Assembly (NCBI RefSeq): GCF_002099425.1 | Contig: NW_018344015.1 | Coordinates: forward strand, 9,586,001-9,650,000 | Source: Phascolarctos cinereus | Taxonomy: Eukaryota > Chordata > Mammalia > Diprotodontia > Phascolarctidae | DNA length: 64,000 nucleotides | Direction of reading: 5' to 3' | In this document: positions 43,773 to 54,265 of the stretch, one piece after another | How the letters are laid out: every line of letters starts with the position of its first letter | Position numbering within the stretch: the first letter of the stretch is position 1 | Made by a program: the position numbers and the translations under genes | The notes under the pieces: model-generated | The model's input: the letters and a program-made list of their open reading frames with translations, nothing else | Database searches by the model: none | What the model was told of the DNA's origin: nothing

Positions 43773-45187
43773 TTTAATTTTTAATTAATTATTTTGATTT
43801 ATCAACAATCATTTCCATAAGCTTTTTAGTCTTAAATTTTTCTCCCTCTCCATCCTCACCTCCTTCCCCCAAGATGCCATGCAATCTGATATAGGCTATA
43901 AATATATATACATTCCTATTAAACATATTTTCACATTAGTTATTTGTAAGGAAGAATTAGAACCAATAGAGGGAACCACATGAAAGAGGGAATAAAAGGA
44001 AACAGAAGAAAAAAAAGAGCAAATAATATACTTTGATCTCATTCGAACTCCATAGTTCTTTCTTTGGACGTGGATTGCATTTTCCATCATGAGACTTTTG
44101 GAGATGTCTTAGATCCTTGCATTGATGAGAAAGGCTAAGTTTATCAAAGTTTATCATTTTATAATGTGACTGTTGCTGTGCACAATGTTCTCCTGGTTTG
44201 GCTAACTTCACTCAGCATCAGTCCATACAAGTCTTTCTAGGTTTTTCTGAAGTCTGCCTGCTCATCATTTCTTATACCACAATAGTATTCCATTATATTC
44301 ATATACCACAATTTGTTCAGCCATTCCTAAATTAATCGATAACTCCCTCAATTTCCAATTCTTTGCCACCACAAAATGAGCTGCTATAAATATTTTTATA
44401 CATGTGTGCCTTTTCCCGTTTCTATGATCTCTTTGGGTTATAGCCCTAGAAGTGCTATTGTTGGGTCAAAGGGTACGCACATTTTTATAGCCCTTTGGCC
44501 ATAGTTCCAAATTGTTCTCCAAAATGGCTGGATCAGTTCACAACTCCACCAATAATACATTAGTGTTTCAATTTTCCCAGATCTTCTCCAACATTTATCA
44601 TTTTCCTGTTTTGTCATGTTGGCTAATCTGATAGGTTTGATATGGTACCTCAGAGTTGTTTTGATTTGCATTTCTCTAATCAATAGTGATTTAAAGTATT
44701 TTTTCATATGTCTATAGATGGCTTTAGTTTCTTCATCTGAGAACTCTCTGTTCATATCATTTGATCATTTATCAATTGGGGAATGACTTGTATTCTTTAA
44801 ATTTGACTTAGTTCTCTATATATTTTAGAGAGGAGTTCCTTATCAGAGATACTGGTTGTAAAAATTCTTTCCCAGTTTTCTATTTCTCTCCTAATCTTGG
44901 TTGCATTGACTTTGTGCAAAACATGTTTTCAATTTAATGTAATCAAAATTACCCATTTTGCATTTCATAGTGTTCTCTATCTCCTGTTTGGTCATGAATA
45001 CTTCTGTTCTCCATAAATCTGACAGGTAAACTGTTTCTTTCTCTCCCAGTTTGCTTATAGTGTCAGCCTTTATATCTAAATCATGGACCCATTTTGACTT
45101 TATTTGGTATATGGTGTGACATTTTGATCTATGCCTAGTTTCTGCCGTACTCTTTTCCAGTTTTCCCAGAAATTTTTGTTAAATACT
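43773..45187 (-). mobile_element. L1-E: 5'-truncated L1 inserted in L1-F
   Basis: A minus-strand L1 3' fragment: A-rich end and 3' untranslated region (43780-44170), then the ORF2 C-terminal region up to TTCCCAGAAATTTTTGTTAA (45187). Its insertion splits the 3' untranslated region of L1-F. The flanks TACTATTTGACCTCCCTTTT and TACTGCATTCTTCTTTTCTT may be a diverged target-site duplication. Confidence 0.9.
44170..45187 (-). pseudogene. L1-E ORF2, C-terminal remnant
   Basis: One open piece (44755-44438) carries MNREFSDEETKAIYRHMKKY, RYHIKPIRLANMTKQENDKC and FWRTIWNYGQRAIKMCVPFD. The rest, on both sides, is in broken frames that still match L1-A and L1-D. No RT palm or endonuclease because of truncation. 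Confidence 0.88.
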
Positions 45188-45440
45188 GCATTCTTCTTTT
45201 CTTTTGTTGTTTTGTTTCCTCTTTCTCATGGTTCCTGCCATTAGTTCTAATTAGTCTTTTCGTCATGATTAATGTGAAAATATACTTAATGTGAATGTGT
45301 AAGTTGAGCCTATAGCAGATTGCATGGCATCTTTGGGTAAGGGGGAGGAGAGGGAAAGGGAGAAAATTTGAAATTCAAAGTCTTATGGAAATAAATTTTG
45401 AAAACTAAAAATAAGTAAACCAATTATTAAAAAATAAAAA
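45188..45440 (+). mobile_element. L1-F, 3' end
   Basis: Continuation of the L1-F 3' untranslated region: CTCTTTCTCATGGTTCCTGC, ATTAATGTGAAAATATACTT, GCAGATTGCATGGCATCTTT, GGGAGAAAATTTGAAATTCA and a first A-rich tail (AAAAAATAAAAAAGAATAAA). It aligns block by block with the end of L1-B. Confidence 0.88.
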
Positions 45441-45615
45441 AGAATAAAGCAGAGAGAGCATTCCAGGCACGGAGGGTAGCTAGAGAAAATTCTCAGAGCC
45501 TAGAAATGGAGTGTCTTGTTTGTGTAACAGCCAAGAGGACAGTATCATTGGATTCAAGAGTGTTTGTTTGAAAGTGAAGTATGATAAGACTGGAAAGGTA
45601 AGAGGTGGATAGGTT
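45441..45615 (+). mobile_element. Old interspersed repeat, internal part
   Basis: GAGAGAGCATTCCAGGCACG, GAGGGTAGCTAGAGAAAATT, GAGTGTCTTGTTTGTGTAAC, AGTATCATTGGATTCAAGAG, then GATAAGACTGGAAAGGTAAG. These blocks continue the family seen at 36395-36660. The segment starts abruptly at the L1-F A-rich tail. Confidence 0.55.
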
Positions 45616-45924
45616 CAACACATGTATATCAATATATAAAGAGCAAGATAAAAGATTTTTGTATTAAACTGCATTTCTGTTATGTATGTTTTGAAGGAAA
45701 TATCTCTTTCTACACACTTAAATATATATTTGTATATGGTATATCTAAGACATATGTTATATAAAACAAGCATGTGTATTTAAGACATATGCATACATGT
45801 GCATAAATATATAATTTATAAATATATACTTTGATACAATAATAACTATTTCTTTTATAAAAAGAACACTGAATGACTAGGTCATTTTGGCTATTATAAA
45901 TGTCCAAATTAACTACAAAGGACC
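45616..45924. other. AT-rich DNA, unassigned
   Basis: No gene. Contains ATATAAATATA-type low-complexity sequence. Confidence 0.5.
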
Positions 45925-46262
45925 TATGAAGGAAGACATTATCTACATCCAGAGAAAAAACTGATAAGTAGAAGTATGTATAGAATTATTTTATATATAT
46001 ATATATATATACACATACATATATGTGTATATAGATAGATATACACACATATTTTTGTCTAATTTTAGCTATCTCTAGTGAGGGGTGGGGAGAAGTGAAG
46101 AAAAATTAAATTTGCATGATAACTTCATTAAATGGAACAGTAAATTATATGTAATAAATGTGTAGTTTCAGGTGCAATTATCATTTTCATTCTACTATGT
46201 TACAGAAATGCTTATTTTATTTCATATATTAAAAATAAAAAAAATTAAAAACAAAAACAAAA
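45925..46262 (+). mobile_element. Retroposon 3' end, same family as 30126-30345
   Basis: CCTATGAAGGAAGACATTAT, CTACATCCAGAGAAAAAACT, GATAAGTAGAAGTATGTATA, an AT microsatellite (45990-46015), GGGTGGGGAGAAGTGAAGAA, GCATGATAACTTCATTAAAT and TTTCAGGTGCAATTATCATT. It ends with an AAAATAAAAAAAATTAAAAA tail that borders LINE-R. Family name unknown. Confidence 0.6.
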
Positions 46263-46267
46263 GAAGA

Positions 46268-47462
46268 TATGTTATATGAGGCTCTGGTTGACCAAAGCAA
46301 TACAAGCTTGGAAGACTCTTCCACAGATTGGGCACAAATAGTCTATGTGAATATTTGGAGTGGAGATGTCTCTAAATTTGCACAACTCGTGCATCTTTTG
46401 AGTTACTTCAGTTATGCTTTGCTCATAGAGCATTTTGATATGGACACACCATGCTGGGTAGGCCAGTATCTCCCACACTTCAAAGTCAATTCCAAAGTTC
46501 TTCAGAGAGACCTTGAGAGTGTCCTTGTATTGCTTCTTCTTTACATCTGTGTGAGTACTGGCCTTTTATGAGTTCTCCATAAAATACACTTTTATGCAAA
46601 TATGTGTTTGGCATTAGGAAAATGCTGTCAACCCATCTGAGCTGTGCTCTCTTAAATAGAGTTAAGTTTGGCAGTTCAGTTAGAGAAAGGACTTCATTAT
46701 TTAGTACCTTATCTTGCCAGATGATGTTTAGAATCTTCCTAAGACAATTCAAATGGAGGAGCAGTTAGGTGGTGCGGTAGAGTGGCCTTGGAATCAGAAG
46801 GACCTGAGTTCAAATCCAGATGCAGACACTTGAAACTCATTAATTGTGTGACCCTGGAAAAGTCACTTAATCCCTACTGCCTCACCAAAAAAAAAAAAAT
46901 CAAATGGAAGCAATTTATTTTCCTGTCATGGAGTAGCTGTATTGTCCAGGTTTTACAGTTATACAATAATGAGATCAGTACAATGTCCTAGCAGAACTTC
47001 CATTTTTTAGGCAGCCTAATACCTCTTCTCTCCCATACTTTCCTGTGGAGCTTCCCAAACACTAAGCTAGCTCTGGCAATGTATGTGTCAACCAGAATAT
47101 ATCAATAGTCTTTTGTATGAGCAGTGGACCACTTGCCTTATAAATATGAGCTGGAATAAAATCAACACCAGGTGCTTTGCGACATGAGAGGAGCCTAATT
47201 ACATTCAAAATTTCTTCTTCAGTTAGAAGTTTGACTAGAGAGGGATCGACTTCAACCTGAGGTATGTGGTTAATGGCTTTGACATTGGTTGATAATGGTC
47301 TCTTGAGAACACTATGGAAATGTTTATGCCATCTCTCCAGAATCATGTGGTTCCATTAGCACTGAGCAGCTGAGATGTACTATACGTCTTTGGCCCATAA
47401 ATAGCTTTCAGAACATCATAAACGTACGTTGGATTGTTGCTGTCAGTATCAAACTGAATTTC
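46268..47462 (-). pseudogene. LINE-R RT fingers, thumb and C-terminal domain, broken
   Basis: Open pieces are 47346-47062 (HFHSVLKRPLSTNVKAINHI, LTEEEILNVIRLLSCRKAPG), 46752-46486 (MNCLRKILNIIWQDKVLNNE, LTELPNL..FKRAQLRWVDS, KSVFYGELIKGQYSHRCKEE) and 46478-46272 (the CPICGRVFQACIALVNQ finger). The normal order would place the FADD palm between the first two pieces; it has been deleted near 47090. A SINE separates NCFH from LNCLRK. Confidence 0.78.
46758..46899 (+). mobile_element. Marsupial SINE, short form, inside LINE-R
   Basis: GAGCAGTTAGGTGGTGCGGT head, GGAATCAGAAGGACCTGAGT, TGTGTGACCCTGGAAAAGTC, CTACTGCCTCACC, then an A-run. It is flanked by TCAAATGGA at 46749-46757 and 46900-46908. It splits the LINE-R C-terminal region. 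Confidence 0.88.
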
Positions 47463-47474
47463 ATCTGCCAACTT

Positions 47475-47736
47475 CTTTTCCTCCTCCTCCTCCTCCTCCT
47501 CCTCCTCCTCCTCCTCTTCCTCCCTCCTCCTTCTTCTTCTTCTTCTTCTTCTTCTTCTTCTTCTTCTTCTTCTTCTTCTTCTTCTTCTTCTTCTTCTTCT
47601 TCTTCTTCTCCTGAGGCAATCAGGTTTAAGTGGCTTGTCCAAGGTCACCCCATTAATGTATCTGAACCTGGATTTGTATTCAAGTCCTCCTGACTCCAGA
47701 GCCCGTGTTCTCTGGACTGTACTACCTAGCTGTCCC
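47475..47736 (-). mobile_element. Marsupial SINE with an expanded GAA/GAG tail, inside LINE-R
   Basis: SINE body at 47612-47736 on the minus strand (plus reads GAGGCAATCAGGTTTAAGTG, GTATTCAAGTCCTCCTGACT, GTACTACCTAGCTGTCC). Its A-tail has become the 135-bp CTC/CTT (minus GAG/GAA) tract at 47478-47611. The flanks CATCTGCCAACTT (47462-47474) and CATCTGCCTCCTT (47737-47749) match at 11 of 13 positions. LINE-R coding similarity continues on both sides. Confidence 0.85.
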
Positions 47737-48900
47737 CATCTGCCTCCTTAATGAGCAAAGAATCCTCCATTTCTCTAAGCTTTCCTTGCACTTTGCTTTT
47801 AATGGAGTTATTGCTATCTTTTTAGAGGCAGACAAACTATCTTGATGGTAAACTCTGCGTAATTCTCATTTTTCACTTGGCAGCTTATAAATTGCCCTTC
47901 ATTTTTGTCAAAGCAATCGTGATTTTTGTGTGTTCTGGCCCAGATGAGTAAATGTGGTGCTGTACCTCAAATCTCTGAAAACCATCCACTCCTTTTCTGC
48001 TCCATTGTTGTCAATTGTGTGTTGGTTTAACTTTCCCTCTAAGTTACCAATGAACCATTCACACGAGGAGAAGCACTCTAATCTGTTGACATTAAGTCTT
48101 CTGGTAGTTATCTTGTCTTGGGGCAGCCACTCTTATTGAATGCAAATGTTTAGGTTGGAGAGGATGTCTATGTTCAATCCAACACTCTGTGCCACTCATC
48201 ACCTTCATCAGTCTCATGTACTGTCTCTTCTCCTTGTAATGACATAGTCTATTAAATGATACTGTTTGCTAAGAAAGTGAGTCCATGAAGTTTTATTGCA
48301 TTTAAGTAAATGGAAGAGAGTGTTGGTGATGAGAAGATCATGAGATGCACACATATTCAGTGCTGCTGCTGTTGCTGTTTCCAACTCCATTCCTCCCAAC
48401 TACACCCTGCCATGTCTGATAGTCATTTGTGTCTACTCAGGCATTAAAGTCACCCAGAATTACAAGCTTATTTTCTTCTAGCTTATTGATTATGAGTATC
48501 CCTAAGTCATGACAAAAGTTTTTGTACATTTTTTTGTGTTCAGGTGACAGGATGGGTGAAGCAGACAATTTTAGGCCACCTTTGCTAGCCCCTTTCTTAT
48601 ACCAGCAGTTAAGCAGGGTGGTCCTTTTAAAAGTTATTCAAATACCAAGAGGGTTGCCAAATCCAACCGTTGCTTTAGTCCAGTGAGAAGATGATCCTAT
48701 GGCTTGGGCCATCTTTGTGCAAGATTGTGACTACAGCTTCTGGTATGTCTGCCCCACTGCTTTAGCACTTGCCCATTACCACAAGACTTTCAGAGAGGTA
48801 AAAATTGTAAAATGATATGGTTGATATCTTTTGAGAAATTGGATTTGTGAGTCAGAGTTATGTGAAGTCATTGGTCTCTGTCTTCCAAAGTCATTGAAGT

Positions 48901-49330
48901 CAAATGGCAAGACAACAGTCAAGATGACTGGTGATGGCCCAGGATGCCATGAATGGCCATGACATCTTCAATGTCTAATCAGTCTCTAACTGCTCCACAG
49001 CATTTGCTTCAGTCACCTTCATGGTCATTGAAACAACTTGTTTTCATACACCCATTCCACTGGTAGAAGTCTTAACATGCTTGAAGTAGATAGCACCCTA
49101 ACTCACTGATTGAGGGCCATCAGTTATCTTAAGCCTGGTTTAGTCTGCCTTCTGAAATGGTTTAATGGGGTGTGACTACTTCACATGCTAAAGCTTCTTG
49201 GAGTCACAAATGAGAATTGGGTGACCAGTTGGACACAAAAGCTTGAAAGCAGTCCTGAAAATGGCTTGGGGACCTTCACACCAGATGCACTAGTCTTCCC
49301 TTACTACCCATACACCCCTTTTAGATTTCC
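48901..49330. other. Possible unnamed interspersed repeat
   Basis: GACTGGTGATGGCCCAGGAT, CACAGCATTTGCTTCAGTCA and CACTGATTGAGGGCCATCAG look like repeat sequence I have seen in marsupial DNA, but I cannot name it or set its edges. It may be the far 5' part of LINE-R or a separate element. Confidence 0.35.
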
Positions 49331-49369
49331 ATTGCCTGCACCTAACAAGTGTTTGAAGAAAAACCCAGA

Positions 49370-49545
49370 ATATAATGGAAAGAGTGTAGGACTTACAGTC
49401 AGGAGATCTAGGATACAATATTTGCTCTGACATTAAATATATGATCTTAGGCAAATCACAACTTCTCTAATTTTCAGTTTTATCTTTAAAATGAGTAGAA
49501 TATTTGCGCTATGCACTTCACAGAAAATGCTTTGTAATCTTTTGG
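49370..49545 (+). mobile_element. Old MIR-type SINE
   Basis: GAAAGAGTGTAGGACTTACA, GTCAGGAGATCTAGGATACA, TATATGATCTTAGGCAAATC, TTTCAGTTTTATCTTTAAAA, and TGCACTTCACAGAAAATGC in MIR-like order. Decayed. Confidence 0.6.
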
Positions 49546-50544
49546 ATTTTCATTAATGTGAGCTCTTATCAATAACAACACTTTTCCTAAACTTTAAGAA
49601 ATATTGAATATGAAGAATTATGAAATCATCCACAGTAAAGTAAGTAGAAACAGGAAAATAATGTAAATATATACACAATGCCTACAAAAAAATAAAAATC
49701 AAGGAAAACATCAACACAAAAAAAATTAATTTGGATATTTTAAAAATGTAATGATTAACTTTAGTCTTGAAGAAGAGATGAGAAAAAGTGTCTTCCTTCA
49801 TTGTCCAGAGGTGCTGGCCTGTTGGTGTAAACTGTTGCATATATTGCCAGATTCCGTTGATTTCTTTGTTAATTTTGCTCAAATTATTTATTTTTATTTT
49901 GTTTTATTTTTAAGGCATTACTCACTGTGAAGAAGATGGAGGAGTAATGTTATCTGGAAATTTAAAAATGATAAAAATGTATAAATAAACTATTTTTAAA
50001 AGGCCAATGCCTTTTAATCAATGGCCTAATGGAAAGTAGTTGTTATTCAATAATATGCATGCAATATGGATGAGAAATTGTTTTCATTGTCTACTTCTTG
50101 TGTTGACCACATTCTTCACTTTCATCACCAAGAGCTAAGACCTGAAATGTGTCATCCTGTTTTAGCTGTAACTGTATGTCCTTTTTAATCTCTCCATATG
50201 CTGGTAAACTTAAGGAAAATGGCATATATATATATTTCCATCTTTGCCTTGCTCCTTGAAAATAATACACAGGATCGTTTAACTGAGAAAATATCAATAT
50301 GTCAGTGTGTGATTATTTTTATACTTATTGGGATCCCATTGATGCAATGGAGTTCCTTGAGTGATCTGACATGGATGTGGCACAGAGGACACTGTTATGT
50401 CTTAAAAGATTTTATCATTTTTTGCTTTTGCAATTTTGGGACTTACTTGGACATAACGTCATGGCAACTATAATGCCAACCTCACCTTCTTTGGATGTGA
50501 CTTGCCAACAGTGGAAGAAAGTGTAATACATCTGATGCAGTGCA
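49546..50544. other. Unassigned intergenic DNA
   Basis: About 1 kb with no supported gene or repeat I can name. Confidence 0.5.
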
Positions 50545-50712
50545 ATTCCGTAGTAAGAAAATTGGCAGTGGAGTTAAAGCCCCAAATCCTTCTTCTGACG
50601 CTATTTGTTATCTCAGGCAATTTGTTTACTTTTCCTGGGCGCCAGTTTTCTTATCTATATAATGAGGAAGTTGGACTAAACAGTCTAAACTCTCATTTAT
50701 AAATCTTGATCC
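50545..50712 (+). mobile_element. Old MIR/THER-type SINE
   Basis: TTGTTATCTCAGGCAATTTG, GCGCCAGTTTTCTTATCTAT, GAGGAAGTTGGACTAAACAG, and CTCATTTATAAATCTTGATC match the second half of a MIR/THER-type SINE. The first half is weaker. Confidence 0.58.
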
Positions 50713-51140
50713 TAAAAATATTTATTCTTGCCTTATAGAATCCTAACAACCAAATACCTTGACTTGCTGCTTGGATTAGCAGTTACAGATTTTCATCAAC
50801 ATTGATCAGAACTCACTGTCTTGTTTTCTGAAACATGGCACTTTTTTTGGGGGGGTGTTAGTCACCTCCTTCTTCCCCTTTTTCTTTTCTGTCTTATCTC
50901 TTTCACTGACAAGCCTAAAGGCTTATAGATCTACCTATTATATACAGCAGTGGGCGGTTCCCAACTAGCACACTATGATTCTGCTTGTGGAAAGAATCAA
51001 TAGCTATTACTTGTTTGTGAGCTGCTGTTTGCTGGTCTGCTTAATGGAGAGAAAGCCTCGTACAGGAGCCATGAATAACCTGACCTATTGCTGTGCTCAT
51101 TATCACTTGTCAATCAGCTCTCTAAAATTTGTGATGACCA
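50713..51140. other. Unassigned intergenic DNA
   Basis: No feature recognised apart from a T9/G7 run near 50842-50857. Confidence 0.5.
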
Positions 51141-51156
51141 CACACACCCACCCACC

Positions 51157-51201
<45 letters not shown>
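51140..51201. repeat. (CACC)n/(CA)n microsatellite
   Basis: About five CCCA units followed by about 17 CA units. Confidence 0.93.
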
Positions 51202-52548
51202 GCCATTACTTACAGCAGTCACTACTCATAATATCTTGTGTGTGAGAATGTTAGCATTATGTCTCTCTCTCCATTAGGGGGAGGATTTACTTGCATGACT
51301 GTGATATTTTGACAGTCTTCTGGATGTACATGTTCAGCTTCTGAGGATCTATGGCTACCCTTACTCAGTAGGCAGTAAGAAATAAGAAAATAGTACATAG
51401 AGGAAACAACATCTGTTCTATGGTCAGAATATGCTGACTATACTAGCTTGTGCCAATTTTTCTCTGTGGCCTCTTGTCCTCTGAGCCCTTCTGGCAGCTT
51501 AAATCTATGGTACCTTCCTTTTACTCCCTAGCTGATTTTCCTGGAGCTAATGCTTTTTTTGACCAACTTACTTTACTATCCCAATCCTTTCAATGATATC
51601 TGTTTCTAATGATAGATTCAGTTACACAGCTCTGAAAAGCATTTGCAGGATTGATGTCTTGATACTGAACTAAAAGCTCTCATTTAATTTGCATAGGCTT
51701 CAGAATGTTATTCAAAGGAATCAGATATCAAGTTACTAGAAGACAAACAAGACTGAGATTTTTGCTTTCAAGGGAAAAGAAAATGATTCATATTTCTAGG
51801 TCCTAGAGAGATCCAGTTTACATATTTGTCCATGAGTATGAGAAAGAGTATTTTTAGGAATGCTGCCATATTTGGTTGAAGGTCCTAGGCCTGCCATTCA
51901 CTCCTAGAATACGATTGAAAAATATGACTAGATCTTCAAATTGTTGCACAGCTTCTTATCTGTAAGTTGTGGAGAGTGATATATTTTTACCTGCTAATGC
52001 ATTAATGGATGAGGTAACAAATTATGAACAGGCATTCTAAAACACCCAGAAATTTTTTTCTGTCACCCCTAGCCTTCTTTGTTTACTTATACCTTTTACA
52101 TATCATTTGAGATCTGTGAGAAATATGTCCTTTTGTTTATCTCATTTTCATTTCCCTTTTCATAGTTCTAGATGGCTCTGTTTACCCATTCAGTTGCTAA
52201 CCCTAGTGCTGCTTTTCCCTTTCCTTAGAGGAAGCATCTTCTTAAATGTAGTTTAATAAACATTTAAGAATTATTATTTTGACAAAAGTGGCCAATGAGT
52301 GAAGACTTTTTTTCTTATGTTTTTAAGCACTATTCATAATATATACTGGGAAAATTCAGAGTTCTTCTATTAACCAATTATTAATGAATATGGTGTGCCC
52401 TGATGGTAACTCAGTAATTGCTATCAAATGAACAGTTGGAGAAGAAATAGACACACTAGGTAACTACTGTAGTGTTGGCAAATGAAAATTCAAGGTTAAG
52501 CTAATTATTTTTGAAGAAAAATATAACAAGAGATTTAGAAAAATAACT
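51202..52548. other. Unassigned intergenic DNA
   Basis: About 1.3 kb. No gene or named repeat seen. Confidence 0.5.
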
Positions 52549-52664
52549 AATATATGTATGTGTATACACACATATGTGTATATATCTGTATATGTAATAT
52601 ATAGTATATATGTGTGTTTGTATGTATGTGTGTGTGTGTGTATATATATATATATACATAATAT

Positions 52665-52755
<91 letters not shown>

Positions 52756-52765
52756 GTACATACAT
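52549..52765. repeat. Compound (TG)n-(TA)n-(CA)n microsatellite
   Basis: TG, TA and CA blocks alternate over about 215 bp, so that the TG block can pair with the CA blocks downstream. Open frames across it are repeat noise. Confidence 0.93.
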
Positions 52766-52770
52766 ATCAA

Positions 52771-52990
52771 TGTTCCTGCCAACTGTCCCTGCCTGGAATG
52801 TATCCATTGTTCATTTCTACCTCTGAGAATCCTTAGTTTCCTTCAAGGTTTAATTCAGCACTTCATGAAAGAGAGATCTTCTGTTCACTCTAAATTTTGG
52901 GGCTGTCTCTCTACTCAAATTGTCTTTTATTTTTTTACATGATGTATCCCTTAGCACAATATAAGCTCCTCAAGCACAGGGACATTTTTT
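52771..52990 (+). mobile_element. L2 LINE 3' end fragment
   Basis: AACTGTCCCTGCCTGGAATG, CTCTGAGAATCCTTAGTTTC, CTTCAAGGTTTAATTCAGCA, CTTCATGAAAGAGAGATCTT, then CAATATAAGCTCCTCAAGCA follow the order of the L2 3' end. Decayed, with no coding remnant. Confidence 0.68.
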
Positions 52991-53034
52991 TTTTCTGGTG
53001 AGGTACTGTCCCAAAACAGGGAGATGAGAGGGAT

Positions 53035-53285
53035 TAAGCATTTAGGGCCTATTGTGCATTAGGCACTGTGCTAAGTGCTTTACAAATATCTCATTTGATC
53101 CTCACAACAACCCTGTCAAGTAGGTGGTATTTTCCGTATTTTGCATTTGAAGAAACGGAGGCAAAAAAAGTTTAATTGACTTGTCCCTTGTCACATGGTT
53201 ATTAAATGTCTGATTTGGGATTTGAACTCAGGCCTACTTTGAGTCTAGGCCCAGTACTTGATCCACTCAGACACCTAGATGATTC
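53035..53285 (-). mobile_element. MIR-type CORE-SINE
   Basis: The plus strand reads CATTAGGCACTGTGCTAAGT, GCTTTACAAATATCTCATTT, GATCCTCACAACAACCCTGT, GAAGAAACGGAGGCAAAAAA, GATTTGAACTCAGGCCTACT, and GATCCACTCAGACACCTAG in order, the full reverse of a MIR-type SINE. Confidence 0.85.
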
Positions 53286-53393
53286 AGCAAGTACTTAGTA
53301 AGTATTTGTAAAAATAAATTGAATTACAAGGAAAAGAAAAAAAAACATATTTACTGGATCGGATATTTTGTCAGATAACAATTAAAAGCTAGC

Positions 53394-53402
53394 CAAGAAG
53401 GG
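53394..53402. repeat. Likely target-site duplication of HAL1-B, left copy
   Basis: CAAGAAGGG, identical to 56392-56400. Confidence 0.65.
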
Positions 53403-54265
53403 GGTGGGGAGTAGAGCCAAGATGGCAGAGTGAAAGCAATGATTTCCTTGAGGTCTCCCCCAAAGCTCTCCTAATACCTGTAAAAAATGGCTCTAAACAA
53501 ATTCTAGAGCAACAGAACCAAAAAAAGATAGAGTGAAACAAATTTCCATCCCAAGACAACCTGTATGGTTGATTGGAAAAGTCTATTGCATGGGGCTGAG
53601 AGAGGAATGCAGTTCAGGATGGCTACTTAGGCAAAGACCAAGCCTCAGCACACCTGGAGCAGGCCTCAGAGGACTGAATCACAGGCAGCTGTGGTGGTTT
53701 CCAGACTTCTCAACCCAGAAATGCCAAAGACCACTTAGGAAGTCAGTAGGAAAGGTCTGTGACTATGGTGATAGAGATGCTCCATCCCAGCCCCAGTCCC
53801 AGTTCAGGCGCAAGACTGTGGTTGCTTCTGGAGCTCAGCCCACAGACTGAGGGGGAGTCCAGTGGCTGATCAGAGAAGCATTATAGGTATCTCTTTGCTG
53901 GTGCTGAGGCAGTATTCTCTTGCTTTGCCCATGCTTATATCTGGGTCACAGTTTTGGGTGATGATCCTGGGGCAAGCTGGAATGGTGGAGTTTGTATTGG
54001 TGGTGAAGAGAGAATCTTCCTCACAGTTCCAAGGCAGAAAAGAGTGCTTGTGGTGACTCATAGACCAGAGCACAGGACAGAAAAGGAGTAAAGACCTCAC
54101 CCTTGATCACACCACATTGGAAGAACTGAAAATTTACAGGTACCTAGAAGTATCTCTGCAAACAGCTGCAGAAAATTCCTGAAGCTTAGGACAGTACATT
54201 CTCCACACTGGAAGCAGACCTCTACCTTAACAAATAGTTTAAAACTCAAGTAACTGGCTGGGAAC

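Larger units (their letters stand above)
46268..48900 (-). mobile_element. LINE-R: decayed non-LTR retrotransposon with C-terminal zinc finger
   Basis: A minus-strand LINE of a widespread animal type, RTE-like by general look, though clade not certain. Parts from 5' to 3' are: endonuclease (48900-47960) with NKLVILGDFNA and LFHLLKCNKTSW...LIDYVITRRRDS; linker (EADEIQFDTDSNNPTYVYDV, AIYGPKTYS); RT fingers (LSCRKAPGVDFIPAHIYK). It then jumps to LHRKVWERRGIRLP and LLYNCKTWTI (thumb region), then LRKILNIIWQDK and KSVFYGEL. A C-terminal CPICGR zinc-finger-like motif lies near 46340. The RT palm is missing. SINEs sit at 46758-46899 and 47475-47736. The 3' end is probably at 40968-41044. Confidence 0.8.

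Noticed and set aside
47343-47648. Arg/Glu-rich and Pro/Phe-rich frames
   Set aside because: Translation of the SINE-tail microsatellite. Only the last part (ADEIQFD...) is LINE-R remnant.
52464-52836. Several His/Thr, Cys/Val and Tyr/Ile repeat frames
   Set aside because: Translation of the TG/TA/CA microsatellite in different frames.
53533-53850. 105-codon frame in the HAL1-B leader as a possible extra small ORF
   Set aside because: The leader of HAL1-A does not keep it open in the same frame, and no conserved start is seen.
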